Shown: piece by piece, positions 7,488-16,371 of the stretch
Position numbering within the stretch: position 1 is the first letter of the stretch
Layout: each line of letters opens with the position of its first letter
Assembly: GCA_002973635.1 (NCBI GenBank)
Contig: CP027224.1
Span: forward strand, 5,072,001-5,136,000
From: Lysinibacillus sp. B2A1
GTDB taxonomy: Bacteria > Bacillota > Bacilli > Bacillales_A > Planococcaceae
DNA length: 64,000 nucleotides
Reading direction: 5' to 3'
Position numbers and translations under genes: made by a program
The notes under the pieces: generated by a model
Told to the model about the DNA's origin: nothing
What the model saw: only the letters and a program-made list of their open reading frames with translations
Databases searched by the model: none

Positions 7488-8606
7488 TTATTGAATACGA
7501 CCAAAGCCAACTAAATACTGATTCCACCAATCAAGTGATTCAACAACAACACCCTTATTTTGAGCATCAATCATTGTGTTGTTTCCTAAGTAAATACCTA
7601 CATGTGCTACACCAGAGCCATAGCTGAAGAATACAAGGTCACCTACACGTGCTTCACTTGCTGAAATACGTTGAGTTGCTAGATATTGTTGTGATGCTGT
7701 ACGTGGTAAAGATACACCAGCTTGTTTGTAAGACCATTGCACAAGACCTGAACAGTCAAATCCTGTCGATGGGTTACTTCCACCCCAAACATAACTACGG
7801 CCTAGGAATTGCTTTGCAGTTGAAATAGCATCACCTGAAGATGCTGTACCTGTACCTGAACCGAAAACAATTTTGCCTCCGTTATTTGAAGCTTGTACAG
7901 CCGGAGTAGCTGCTTGAAGTGCACGTAAACGAGCTGCTTCTTCCTCTGCCGCTTTACGTTCAGCTTCTAAACGTTCTTCTTCTTGTTTTGTCGCAATTTG
8001 TGCTTTTAATGCAAGTGACTTAGCTTCACTTTCAGCCTTTTTCACTTCCATCTCGCTTTCCTTTTGTTGAAGCTCTTGGAATTGTTTTTGAAGCTCTTTT
8101 TGTTTTTCATCTAATGTTGCCTTTTGTTGCTCTAAGCTAGCCTTGTCTGCTTCCTGTTGATCAACTAGTTCTTGGTCAGCGTCCATTAATGTTTTAACCG
8201 CTACGACACGGTCCATTAAATCTGCAAAGCTTTTTGCTTCAAGGACTACGCTTAAATAGACACCCACTGTGTTATCCTGTGCTTGGTATGCAGCCATACG
8301 CTCGCTTAAAATTGCTGAACGCTGCTCAATACGTTTTTCTGTTTCAGCAATACTTGCATCAATTTCTTTAATATCTGCCTGTACCTGATTAAATACTTTT
8401 ACTTTTTCATCAATCTCTTGTTGTAGTTTTGTTAATTCTTCTTGAAGTTTTTTAATTTCTGCATCTATTTTAGCTTTTTTTTCGATCATTTGTTGAGAAG
8501 TTTCTTCTGCATGCACTTCTGTTGGTTGTACTGTATTAAATAATAAGCCGCCAGCTAGTGCCAGTGCTAGTACCATCGACTTACGCCATTTATTGCGCTT
8601 ACCCAC
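7488..8606 (-). CDS. Secreted peptidoglycan hydrolase, coiled-coil plus NlpC/P60
   Basis: A 372-residue exported D,L-endopeptidase of the CwlO/PcsB architecture. The signal peptide covers residues 1-33 (cleavage after V-H-A). A long charged coiled coil spans about 40-230, a Gly/Ser linker 240-258, and the NlpC/P60 domain 259-372. The catalytic cysteine is C285 in F-D-C-S-G-L-V, the histidine H335 in G-V-A-H-V-G, and the polar third residue is near N350. Coiled-coil hydrolases of this type are often controlled by FtsEX and by WalRK. A WalR-like repeat lies about 290 bp upstream. Confidence 0.9.
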   Translation of the reverse strand: MGKRNKWRKSMVLALALAGGLLFNTVQPTEVHAEETSQQMIEKKAKIDAEIKKLQEELTKLQQEIDEKVKVFNQVQADIKEIDASIAETEKRIEQRSAILSERMAAYQAQDNTVGVYLSVVLEAKSFADLMDRVVAVKTLMDADQELVDQQEADKASLEQQKATLDEKQKELQKQFQELQQKESEMEVKKAESEAKSLALKAQIATKQEEERLEAERKAAEEEAARLRALQAATPAVQASNNGGKIVFGSGTGTASSGDAISTAKQFLGRSYVWGGSNPSTGFDCSGLVQWSYKQAGVSLPRTASQQYLATQRISASEARVGDLVFFSYGSGVAHVGIYLGNNTMIDAQNKGVVVESLDWWNQYLVGFGRIQ

Positions 8607-8888
8607 GTTAACTTCTTTCCCTTCATCTCATCAATTTCGTTTCTCGTGTTCTATGTAATCACTTGAACGATGTATATTTGTAAATTTATTCTTATATTTT
8701 CATTAGCCTTTTAAAGTTTAGCATTAATAGCATAACTTTTATACTATTTCGCGTCTTTTTAATACTTTAGTAAAACTCGAAATAATTCTGTAACATTAGA
8801 TAAAATGACTTAAAATTCTACTTAAAGGTATTTTTTTCTGCAAATTACACGTTTTTTCATTTAGATATATTTGACCTATTTTGAAATT

Positions 8889-8905
8889 TGTAATGTTTCT
8901 GTAAT
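8889..8905 (+). promoter_or_regulatory. WalR-like direct repeat
   Basis: TGTAAT-GTTTC-TGTAAT matches the WalR consensus (two TGTWAH hexamers five bases apart) exactly. It lies upstream of the NlpC/P60 wall-hydrolase gene, a typical WalR target, but is on the opposite strand and roughly 290 bp from the start codon, which weakens the case. Apart from this site and the adjacent terminator, the 338-bp gap 8607-8944 is AT-rich; no c-di-AMP (ydaO) riboswitch pattern was found there. Confidence 0.4.
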
Positions 8906-8914
8906 ATTACTTAC

Positions 8915-8946
8915 ACAAAAAAGGGTAAGGGATTTTTCCCTTACCT
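8915..8946 (-). terminator. Terminator of the UbiB-like gene
   Basis: GGTAAGGG pairs with CCCTTACC around a short loop and is followed by CTTTTTT on the minus strand. The stem begins inside the last codons of the UbiB-like gene. Confidence 0.88.
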
Positions 8947-10942
8947 ATTGCTTCATAGACCGTAATGCTTGTATGGAAAGTCGTACTAATAAAATTGCAC
9001 ATAAAAATAAACCTAAGTATGCTGCTGTATTCAGATATACAGCATAAGAATCATGAATAAACTGTGAGATGGCTAACAGTGCTACTGAAATGATTCCAAA
9101 GGTGATACCAACGAGAAGCAAGACAAAACGTGAAAACAAATTGGTTATAAAGCGAGCATTATGTTCATCTGAAAAAATATCATGGTGTAAAATAATTTTT
9201 CCGCTCTCTACTCGTTGTATAAGCTGATCAACCCGTCTTGGCATTTTGCGTAATGTCGGAATAAGCATTGATAACTCTTCTTGTAAACGTTCCTTTGTGG
9301 CCATTGGTTCTTTAAATGGCTTGAGGAACGATGCCCTCATATAGGAAGAGGAAAAATCTTTGGATTCGGTGAAAATATCAAAACTGGGATCGATTACTCT
9401 TAATGTTCCATCTAATGTTACTAGTGAACGGAGCGCTAAACCAACTGCAGGATAGAAGGCTAGTCCAAAATCACGTACAACCGTAAACAATGCATGTATT
9501 AATTCTTCAGTTGGAATTCGATCTACATAAGAAATTTTTAACAAAATTTGGTCAATTGCCTGTTCCATTCTCGCACGCTCAGCATGATCTGCATGTTCAA
9601 CCAACAATGTTAAGCCGTCATATAAAATGCTTGAATCATTTAACTGTATGCCCATTAAAAATAGCTTCAAGCCCTCTTGCTGAGTTGCCCCAAGGCGACC
9701 AACTGCTCCAAAATCAAGCAGGATTGGAATACCATCTGTCTCATCGATATGAATATTTCCTGGATGTGGATCTGCATGAAAGATACCTGAAAAAAGCATC
9801 TGCTCAAAGAAGGAATATAAAACCGTACGCGCAAACTGCCTACGATCAATTTTTAAACGTTTAAATTCAGTTGCTCCACTAGCAACACTTTTTCCTCGCA
9901 CATACTCCATAACAATTATATTTTCAGTACAGTAATCCATGTAGATTTTAGGAATCCGTACCTTGTAATCACTTTTAGAAAGAGCATTTGTCACCTGTAA
10001 TGTATTTCGGACCTCAATATCTAAATGAATTTCCTCACGTAATCCATCCGCAAAACCGCCAGCTAATTCCCGAAATCCTAGTGATTCAGCCCATGTAGAT
10101 TTATTTGTTAGCCAATTGGCAAATTCCTCTAAAATATCAAGATCATCTCGCATAATCCCCTTCACCTCTGGACGCAGTAGCTTTACCACGACTTCATCAT
10201 AATTCTTCAATCGTGCTTTATGTACCTGTCCAATAGATGCTGCTGCGATTGGTTCCATCTGAAAACTTGTAAATACCTCATTCATGGGCTTTGGAAGTGA
10301 ATTCTCTAAAATTTGAGTCACCTGCTCTGGTCGCAGTGGCTTTACATTATGCTGCAGTCTTTCCAGCTCATCAATAAAAATTGGAGAGAATAGTTCCTTA
10401 CGCGTGGAAAGGACCTGACCAAATTTAATGAATATCCCGCCGCATTGCTCCAATGTAGCTCTTAAAGCTATAGCAAGCTCCTTTTCATTTTCTCGTTGTC
10501 TTGCATATTTGATTGTTTGGACAACACCATTCGTTACAGCGATTTTTAACACCTGTCGTAAGCGCTTTTGCTGCCGCCAATAGCTGCGAAGACGTAACAC
10601 TAAGGTTTTTTGACCATTGCGCCGATCTCCAGCTGTAATACCACTTGAATCAAAAAGCTCAAAGACAAGATAAAGCAACATAGAAATTAGCAACATGCTT
10701 CCAATCCAAATAAGTGTACTAACCTCCGTTACTGTTTGCATCATCGTTTCGGATAAAAAATCCGTATGGCGCAAATAGGAGTACCAGTAAACAAAGGAAG
10801 TTAGCGTTACACTAATAAGTACTGAAAGAAACCTACGAACAAAGTTAATATTTGAACCAATTAAGCGCCCGCTGACAAAATAAATAAGCCCTGATACAAC
10901 AATAATTTGGATTAAAAACTTTAAAAAAATCAACAATGTCAC
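8945..10942 (-). CDS. ABC1/UbiB/AarF family kinase-like membrane protein
   Basis: A 665-residue atypical protein kinase-like protein. Two or three membrane segments lie at the N-terminus (about 5-95) and two more at the C-terminus (about 605-660), with the ABC1 domain between. Family motifs are K-F-G-Q-V-L-S-T-R, A-A-A-S-I-G-Q-V-H-K-A, V-V-V-K-L-L-R-P, M-E-Y-V-R-G, H-A-D-P-H-P-G-N-I and L-L-D-F-G-A-V-G. Relatives support ubiquinone or lipid metabolism; the role in quinone-poor Gram-positives is unclear. The exact start is uncertain: GTG 10942 abuts its GGGG, and TTG codons at 10936 or 10933 are better spaced. Confidence 0.88.
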   Translation of the reverse strand: MTLLIFLKFLIQIIVVSGLIYFVSGRLIGSNINFVRRFLSVLISVTLTSFVYWYSYLRHTDFLSETMMQTVTEVSTLIWIGSMLLISMLLYLVFELFDSSGITAGDRRNGQKTLVLRLRSYWRQQKRLRQVLKIAVTNGVVQTIKYARQRENEKELAIALRATLEQCGGIFIKFGQVLSTRKELFSPIFIDELERLQHNVKPLRPEQVTQILENSLPKPMNEVFTSFQMEPIAAASIGQVHKARLKNYDEVVVKLLRPEVKGIMRDDLDILEEFANWLTNKSTWAESLGFRELAGGFADGLREEIHLDIEVRNTLQVTNALSKSDYKVRIPKIYMDYCTENIIVMEYVRGKSVASGATEFKRLKIDRRQFARTVLYSFFEQMLFSGIFHADPHPGNIHIDETDGIPILLDFGAVGRLGATQQEGLKLFLMGIQLNDSSILYDGLTLLVEHADHAERARMEQAIDQILLKISYVDRIPTEELIHALFTVVRDFGLAFYPAVGLALRSLVTLDGTLRVIDPSFDIFTESKDFSSSYMRASFLKPFKEPMATKERLQEELSMLIPTLRKMPRRVDQLIQRVESGKIILHHDIFSDEHNARFITNLFSRFVLLLVGITFGIISVALLAISQFIHDSYAVYLNTAAYLGLFLCAILLVRLSIQALRSMKQ

Positions 10943-11053
10943 CCCCGATGCAACTACCTAATACTGCTAGTATAACAAATTTAGCCACTTATTTTCTTTT
11001 ACTAGGTTTCCCTTTCCCCTTCACCCCCCGATTTAAAGAATTTTATATTTCTA

Positions 11054-11082
11054 TTGATGAAATACTTATTGGGGTATATAAT
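11054..11082 (+). promoter_or_regulatory. Sigma-A promoter with embedded CstR operator for CoA-disulfide reductase
   Basis: TTGATG and TATAAT are 17 bases apart. Between them lies ATACTTATTGGGGTAT (11062-11077), a 16-bp site of the form ATAC-N8-GTAT shared with four other sites in the sulfur island. A repressor bound there would block RNA polymerase. This places the plus-strand gene under the same persulfide-sensing repressor as the yrk/cst operon about 8 kb away. Confidence 0.72.
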
Positions 11083-11192
11083 GCATTTATAGCAACGTTT
11101 CTTAAATATTTAACGCTAATTTATTATTATAAATCTTTATTTCAGAGACCTACATACCCATATATGTATAAAAGAAAAGGATGTGTCTGTAA

Positions 11193-12887
11193 ATGCGTAA
11201 AAAATTTTTAGTAGTCGGTGGTGTAGCAGGTGGAGCCTCTGCTGCAGCACGAATTCGCCGTCTTGATGAGCAGGCTGAAATTATTATGTTCGAAAAAGGA
11301 CCAAATGTTTCATTTTCCAACTGTTCTTTACCCTTTCACTTAAGTGGTATTGTTGAAAAAAGTGACAAATTGATTTTAATGTCACCGCAGGCCTTTCAAA
11401 CAAAATACAATATTGAAGCACGTGTTCTTCATGAAGTGATACGTATTCATCGACAAGAAAAAACAATTACGGTAAAGGATTTACACACAGGTAATGAATA
11501 TGAGGAAAGCTACGATACGTTAGTGTTATCCCCTGGAGCAAGTCCAATCGTCCCTAACTTGGATGGCATTCATTCTTCTCATGTTTTTACTGTTCGCAAT
11601 GTCTCAGATATAGACCGTTTAAATCGCTATATACAGAGCGATGATATACAAGATATTGCTGTGATTGGCGGAGGATTTATCGGCGTAGAGGTAGCAGAAA
11701 ATTTGCAGCTGGCTGGCTTTAATGTCTCGCTCGTTGAATTTAGTCAGCAAATTATGATGCCCTTTGATTATGATATGGCTCAAATTTTACAAAAAGAGAT
11801 GATGGATCGAGGAGTTAATGTCATTGTCAATGATGGTCTAGCCAAGGTTGCCGCTGATTATGTAGAACTAAATTCTGGCAAACAAGTAAAGGCACAGGCT
11901 GTCGTTTTAGCAATTGGTGTCCGACCTGAAACATCTTTAGCGCAAGAGGCTGGGCTGGCAATAGGTGAACTTGGCGGTATTAAGGTAGATGCTAATTATG
12001 TCACATCTGACCCTTTTATTTATGCTGTCGGTGATGCCATAGAAGTATTTCATCAATTAACTCATAAACAAACACGTCTGGCACTAGCTGGTCCTGCACT
12101 ACGACAGGCACGGGCAGCAGCAAACCATATGTTCAATATGTCTCAGCAAAATAAAGGTGTTATCGGTTCCTCAAGTGTGCAAATTTTTGATCTTGCATGT
12201 GCTTCTACTGGCTTAAATGAAAGAACTGCACTAGCACAAGGCTTTCAAGCTAAGAGTGTGTATCTGATTGCACCAGACAAAGTCGGTTTAATGCCAAATA
12301 GTCATCCACTCCATTTCAAGCTTGTTTTTGAAGAACATACTGGAAGAATTCTTGGGGCACAAGCGATTGGAAAAGGTAGTGCAGAGAAACGTATTGATGT
12401 TATAGCAACTATGATTACAATGGGTGGAACAATAGAGGACTTAAAGGAATTAGAACTTACTTATTCCCCAATGTTTAGCACTGCCCGGGATATTGTCAAT
12501 TTAGCTGCACTAGTTGCTCAAAATCAGATATACGGTACCTACAAGCAGATAAAAGTTAATGAGGTTAGAGATCTTGTCGAAAATAATGCCTATTTTTTAG
12601 ATGTGCGAGAAAAAAATGAATATGATGCTGGTCATCTCATCCATGCACATAATATTCCATTAAGCGAGTTACGCAACCGGTTGAATGAGATTCCACAAGA
12701 TATTCCCGTTTACGTTCATTGTCGTTCTGGACAACGAAGCTACAATGCAGTAATGGTCCTACAGAATAACGGATTCACGAATGTATTTAATGTAGCAGGC
12801 TCCTTCCTAGGTATTTGCCTATATGAATACTTTACAGATGTCTCAACAAACAGAGAAAAAATTATGACAGCCTATAACTTTAATTAA
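11193..12887 (+). CDS. cdr: CoA-disulfide reductase with C-terminal rhodanese domain
   Basis: A 564-residue FAD/NADPH enzyme of the CoADR-RHD type that reduces CoA disulfide, CoA persulfide or polysulfides. The N-terminal FAD-binding glycine motif is V-G-G-V-A-G-G-A-S; the redox cysteine is C44 in S-F-S-N-C-S-L-P; a second nucleotide-binding G-G-G-F-I-G-V-E lies near residue 157. The rhodanese domain (about 460-560) has active cysteine C510 in H-C-R-S-G-Q-R-S. The start is ATG 11193. The operator in its promoter links it to the CstR-controlled persulfide operon. Confidence 0.93.
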   Translation: MRKKFLVVGGVAGGASAAARIRRLDEQAEIIMFEKGPNVSFSNCSLPFHLSGIVEKSDKLILMSPQAFQTKYNIEARVLHEVIRIHRQEKTITVKDLHTGNEYEESYDTLVLSPGASPIVPNLDGIHSSHVFTVRNVSDIDRLNRYIQSDDIQDIAVIGGGFIGVEVAENLQLAGFNVSLVEFSQQIMMPFDYDMAQILQKEMMDRGVNVIVNDGLAKVAADYVELNSGKQVKAQAVVLAIGVRPETSLAQEAGLAIGELGGIKVDANYVTSDPFIYAVGDAIEVFHQLTHKQTRLALAGPALRQARAAANHMFNMSQQNKGVIGSSSVQIFDLACASTGLNERTALAQGFQAKSVYLIAPDKVGLMPNSHPLHFKLVFEEHTGRILGAQAIGKGSAEKRIDVIATMITMGGTIEDLKELELTYSPMFSTARDIVNLAALVAQNQIYGTYKQIKVNEVRDLVENNAYFLDVREKNEYDAGHLIHAHNIPLSELRNRLNEIPQDIPVYVHCRSGQRSYNAVMVLQNNGFTNVFNVAGSFLGICLYEYFTDVSTNREKIMTAYNFN

Positions 12888-12888
12888 G

Positions 12889-12921
12889 CTAAAAGGGATG
12901 CCGCCAAATTGCAGCATCCCT
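12889..12921. terminator. Bidirectional terminator
   Basis: AGGGATGC pairs with GCATCCCT, with ATTTTTTAA on the plus side, between the convergent cdr and cytochrome genes. Confidence 0.88.
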
Positions 12922-12926
12922 ATTTT

Positions 12927-13877
12927 TTAATTAGTGGAAAGCACTTGCTCCCAGTTTATTGTGCCGTTTTTTACTTGGTCACGTTTTTCTTTATCCATAA
13001 TATCATTTGGACGTCCACCTTTCGGCCAGTCTTTATCATGATTTGCCCATTCAGGTCGATCCTGCGATAAAATAAAGGCAGCTAAATCAGCAGCGTCTTG
13101 ATCAGTTAATGTTCCAATTGCTCCAACTGGCATATTATTTTTTATGTAACCAGCCATTTTTGACATACGTGCAATACCTGCCCCATCATTAAATGAATTT
13201 TCACCCCATAATGCAGGTCCTGTATTAGCACCAGTACCAGCACCATCTGCTGCATGACAGGCTATACAAGATTGTCCATATAATGTTTCACCATTTGTGA
13301 CATCTGGTATTGGAACATTTTTCATATTACTCGTGCCTGCCCACTCACGTTCAGCTCCAATCGGAACCCCTTCTGAGATATAGGCAAAATAAGATACCAT
13401 TGCCTCTAATTCCTTGCTATTCATGTCAAATTTTTTACCATTCATACTACGAACCATACAACCATTAATACGCTCTTCTATTGTCACAACATCACCAGAA
13501 CGGGCAATATATTGCGGGTAATTTGCCATAACGCCAACCAATGACGATGCTTGCTCATCATACCCCGCTCCTGCATGACAGCTTGTACAGGACAATTGAT
13601 TTCCAACATATTCTTCCGCAGCAACATGTGTATTATTAACTAGCTCATAGCCGTACAAGATGGTTTCCTTCATAGGTCCCTCCGGTACTTCCTCAATACT
13701 TGGCGGTGCATAGACAACTGACTGCGCAGCTGCTGATGTTGGTATTTTTGATTGTGTTGCTGCTTCTTCAGTTTCTCCATTAGCATCACCTAAAATCTTG
13801 TCACTAATGACTGCTCCGATAAAGAGCGTGCCTGCTAACAGCACTGTTCCTGCTACTCCTGCTACGATAGGTTTCAT
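12927..13877 (-). CDS. tsdA: Dihaem cytochrome c, thiosulfate dehydrogenase (TsdA) type
   Basis: A 316-residue exported, membrane-anchored cytochrome: hydrophobic anchor at residues 8-26, a low-complexity linker, then two haem domains. Haem sites are C97-x-x-C100-H101 and C204-x-x-C207-H208. Between them, R-I-N-G-C-M-V-R-S-M-N-G carries C140, the position at which TsdA enzymes use cysteine as an unusual haem ligand. This argues for thiosulfate/tetrathionate interconversion rather than a simple electron carrier. A near-operator (ATAC-N7-GTAT, 13883-13897) overlaps the ribosome site. Location beside persulfide-handling genes fits a sulfur role. Confidence 0.8.
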   Translation of the reverse strand: MKPIVAGVAGTVLLAGTLFIGAVISDKILGDANGETEEAATQSKIPTSAAAQSVVYAPPSIEEVPEGPMKETILYGYELVNNTHVAAEEYVGNQLSCTSCHAGAGYDEQASSLVGVMANYPQYIARSGDVVTIEERINGCMVRSMNGKKFDMNSKELEAMVSYFAYISEGVPIGAEREWAGTSNMKNVPIPDVTNGETLYGQSCIACHAADGAGTGANTGPALWGENSFNDGAGIARMSKMAGYIKNNMPVGAIGTLTDQDAADLAAFILSQDRPEWANHDKDWPKGGRPNDIMDKEKRDQVKNGTINWEQVLSTN

Positions 13878-14069
13878 CTATAATACCCCCTTTGTATAAT
13901 CACCTATATTTTAGCAAAATAATGTATTTATAGATGTGATTTTTCTCACACCTAGCTAAAATAGAACCATTATGATGATAAAAATGGATAAATTATGAAA
14001 TTAATATTGTTCTACAACACAATAAACACGACTTAATACCTCTTGTAGTATATAGATTTTTCTGAAATA

Positions 14070-14102
14070 AAAATGCCAAGTACAAATAGTACTCGGCACC
14101 TT
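14070..14102 (-). terminator. Terminator of the DsbA-like gene
   Basis: TGCCAAGTAC pairs with GTACTCGGCA (one mismatch); TTTTTATTTC follows on the minus strand. No gene is seen between 13878 and 14069. Confidence 0.85.
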
Positions 14103-14111
14103 ATCCATTTT

Positions 14112-14816
14112 TTATATTTTACACTCACCAGCAGCACAGGAAGATTCTCCATCCCCTGTCATCTTTAATACAGGTTGAATTCCAGCTATCTCGGCTGCTT
14201 GATGCAACGTTCGGACGAAAACCTCAGTTGGTTCTGCCCCTTTAATACCATAGCGATTTTCAAAAACAAAGAACGGCACACTTTGTACGCCAAGTTGTTG
14301 TGCATCGTAGCGGTCTTTATCTAAAGCTTCACTAAAATCATTTGATTTGATAACTTCCTGTGCAAGGTTGACATCTAAGTCAAGGGCTTCAATGACTGTT
14401 AATAAAAATTTAGAATCGTTTACATCTTTACCCTCTAAAAAGTATCCTCTCATCAGCGCTTCCGTATAGGCTGACTCTTTACTGAACTGCCTTACCCACT
14501 TTGCTAATCGATGTGCTTTTTCAGTATGAGCTGTTTTCATTTCTTCAAAATTGTAATGAAGCCCCACCTCTGCCGCTCGCACGGCTATGTTCTTTGTCAT
14601 TCCCTTTACTTCTTCTAGCGTTGAGTCAAATTTTTCCGCCATTCCCTCATATAACATAGGTGCATTCTTCCGAGGTGTATCTGGCGCTATTTGAAATGCT
14701 TTATACTCAATCTCTACTTGCCCAGTATATCCAGCCAAATCGATGGCACGTTCCAATTCACGTTTACCAATATAACAGAACGGACAAGTAAAATCTGAGA
14801 AAATTTCAATTTTCAT
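14112..14816 (-). CDS. DsbA/FrnE family thiol oxidoreductase
   Basis: A 234-residue cytoplasmic protein with a thioredoxin fold and inserted helical domain. The redox motif C11-P-F-C14 lies in D-F-T-C-P-F-C-Y-I-G. The cis-proline loop is V-Q-S-V-P-F-F-V-F. There is no signal peptide. The extra C-terminal tail has two more cysteines (S-C-A-A-G-E-C), useful for thiol exchange. FrnE-like proteins handle disulfides under oxidative stress. It is separated from the TSUP gene by a repeat element, and its place in the sulfur island suggests a role in persulfide or disulfide repair. Confidence 0.87.
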   Translation of the reverse strand: MKIEIFSDFTCPFCYIGKRELERAIDLAGYTGQVEIEYKAFQIAPDTPRKNAPMLYEGMAEKFDSTLEEVKGMTKNIAVRAAEVGLHYNFEEMKTAHTEKAHRLAKWVRQFSKESAYTEALMRGYFLEGKDVNDSKFLLTVIEALDLDVNLAQEVIKSNDFSEALDKDRYDAQQLGVQSVPFFVFENRYGIKGAEPTEVFVRTLHQAAEIAGIQPVLKMTGDGESSCAAGECKI

Positions 14817-14833
14817 TTTCTACAGCCCTCCCT

Positions 14834-15048
14834 ATCAATTACGCCCTAGCGTAATTGCGTCCGGATTTTTTCGAGTTCGCTCGAAAGGCTCCTCTTTAAA
14901 ATCCGTGACATCCGCCAGGGGCTTTATCTTGATTCAGCGGGCGTTTGTACACCCACTGAATAGGAAGAAAATTGCATTCCTATAGAGGTGGGAGTCTTCT
15001 GTATCTGTTGATATGCTTTAGATACAAAAAAACATTTGCTGAATCAAG
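14834..15048. repeat. TTTAT-targeted palindromic element, copy 1 (215 bp)
   Basis: The copy begins ATCAATTACGCC and ends GCTGAATCAAG before AT. The internal left hairpin has apex TTCGAG-TTCG-CTCGAA; the right hairpin pairs TTATCTTGATTCAGC with GCTGAATCAAGATAA. A decayed insert lies before the right end, at the same point as a fuller insert in the 53010 copy. The element's last bases form the stop codon of the TSUP gene. Confidence 0.85.
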
Positions 15049-15823
15049 ATAAAATATCTATCCAAATTTTAATAGCAGTTGCTAAAATCAGCACTGCTAA
15101 AATAGCTTGTAAAACTTTCGTATTTAATTTTTTTCCTGCTCGTGCACCAAGAGGAGCTGCTATAAGACTTGCCACAATCATAATGATTGCAGGATAATAA
15201 TCAACCTGCCCTGTCATCAGCTTTCCAATTGTTCCACCGATTGAGGATATAAAGGTAATGGCAAGGCTAGAGGCAATCGTCATACGGGTTGGTATACCTA
15301 GGATCACCAACATAATAGGGACTAATAAAAAGCCACCAGCTGCTCCAACAATTCCAGAGCCAATACCAACAATAAATGCTAATATAGCAGCTACTGGTTT
15401 ATTAAATGTCACCTCTTGCATTGGCTTGTCGTCAATCTGCTTCTTCGGAATAAACATCATCACTGCGGCAATCAATGCCAAAATGCCATAAACAATGTTA
15501 ACGCCTGCCTCTGATAAAAATTTAGAGCCAAAGCTACCTACGAAACTACCAACTAATATAGCGCCACCCATATAAATAATAAGTGATTTATTTAAAAAAC
15601 CACCTTTACGATAAGCCCATACCCCAGCTATAGAGGCAAAAAACACTTGCACTGCGCTTATTCCTGATACCTCATGTGCTGAAAAAGCCGCGAATCCAAG
15701 TAAAGGCGGAATATAAAGTAGCATGGGATATTTAATAATTGAACCGCCAATACCTAGCATCCCTGATATATATGAACCGATAAAGCCAATCAAAAATATT
15801 GTTATGATCCATGTAATATCCAT
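15044..15823 (-). CDS. yrkJ: TSUP family (TauE/SafE) sulfur-compound permease
   Basis: A 259-residue membrane protein with about eight segments and the glycine-rich TSUP repeats (G-M-L-G-I-G-G-S near residue 22, G-A-A-G-G-F near 160). It probably exports sulfite, thiosulfate or a related anion formed by the persulfide enzymes. Position downstream of TusA and the rhodanese-MBL gene mirrors yrkI-yrkJ of Bacillus subtilis. The final serine codon and TGA stop overlap the end of a mobile repeat, so the natural C-terminus may have been slightly altered. Confidence 0.88.
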   Translation of the reverse strand: MDITWIITIFLIGFIGSYISGMLGIGGSIIKYPMLLYIPPLLGFAAFSAHEVSGISAVQVFFASIAGVWAYRKGGFLNKSLIIYMGGAILVGSFVGSFGSKFLSEAGVNIVYGILALIAAVMMFIPKKQIDDKPMQEVTFNKPVAAILAFIVGIGSGIVGAAGGFLLVPIMLVILGIPTRMTIASSLAITFISSIGGTIGKLMTGQVDYYPAIIMIVASLIAAPLGARAGKKLNTKVLQAILAVLILATAIKIWIDILS

Positions 15824-15945
15824 TTAGTTTCCTTCTTTCTGTCAAATCCACTGAAGATAAAATCAAGCTTTCAACTTTGAATTTCCCACTTCCACACAGA
15901 ATGTTCGCTGTGCGAAACAAACTATATTTCACCTGATAACAGAAG

Positions 15946-15976
15946 GGCTGCTCTATTCTTCTAGATAGACAGCCCT
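15946..15976 (-). terminator. Hairpin after the TusA gene
   Basis: GGGCTGCTCTAT pairs with ATAGACAGCCC with one bulge, directly after the TusA stop on the minus strand. The following T-run is weak (TTCTGTT), so partial read-through into the TSUP gene is likely. Confidence 0.6.
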
Positions 15977-15984
15977 CACAAACC

Positions 15985-16212
15985 TTAAACTTTCTGAATT
16001 AAAAATGTCATGATACCAGCTTCTTCAGATTGACCTAGTATCGTATGACCACCAGCTTTAGCCCAAGCAGGGATATCTGCGAGAGCCCCTTTATCTGTTA
16101 CTTGAACCTCTAAAATTTCACCTGAAGCTAAAGTATCCATAGCCTTTTTTGTCTTAACGATTGGCATAGGGCAGGATAAGCCCTTTGCATCTAGTTGTAA
16201 ATTTGATTTCAT
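15985..16212 (-). CDS. yrkI: TusA-family sulfur carrier protein
   Basis: A 75-residue single-domain sulfur carrier. The persulfide-bearing cysteine is C14 in G-L-S-C-P-M-P, and the usual hydrophobic core and G-H-T-like C-terminal strand follow. The start is put at ATG 16212 because AAGGAGAAAAAT stands directly before it. The frame stays open to 16356, adding 48 residues with four cysteines, but that longer form lacks a good ribosome site. It passes sulfane sulfur between the rhodanese-type proteins encoded around it. Confidence 0.9.
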   Translation of the reverse strand: MKSNLQLDAKGLSCPMPIVKTKKAMDTLASGEILEVQVTDKGALADIPAWAKAGGHTILGQSEEAGIMTFLIQKV

Positions 16213-16371
16213 ATTTTTCTCCTTCATATCGGCAAAGGTTGTAAGCGATTTTACCGATTGTCCTTGTTTTTTCATGACTGTACGAAGGATGAGCGCCTTC
16301 GCTTCACGATATTTACATGCTACAAACATACATGCATACTCATTGCATTTCACCATGGTTGATTGATGGCC

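Noticed and set aside
8607..8944. c-di-AMP (ydaO/yuaA) riboswitch upstream of the wall hydrolase
   Set aside because: The conserved riboswitch blocks were looked for on the minus strand and not found; only a WalR-like repeat and a terminator are visible.
10936..11211. 91-codon plus-strand ORF before cdr
   Set aside because: It spans the promoter and operator of cdr and the start of the divergent kinase gene, has no ribosome site, and its product is low-complexity.
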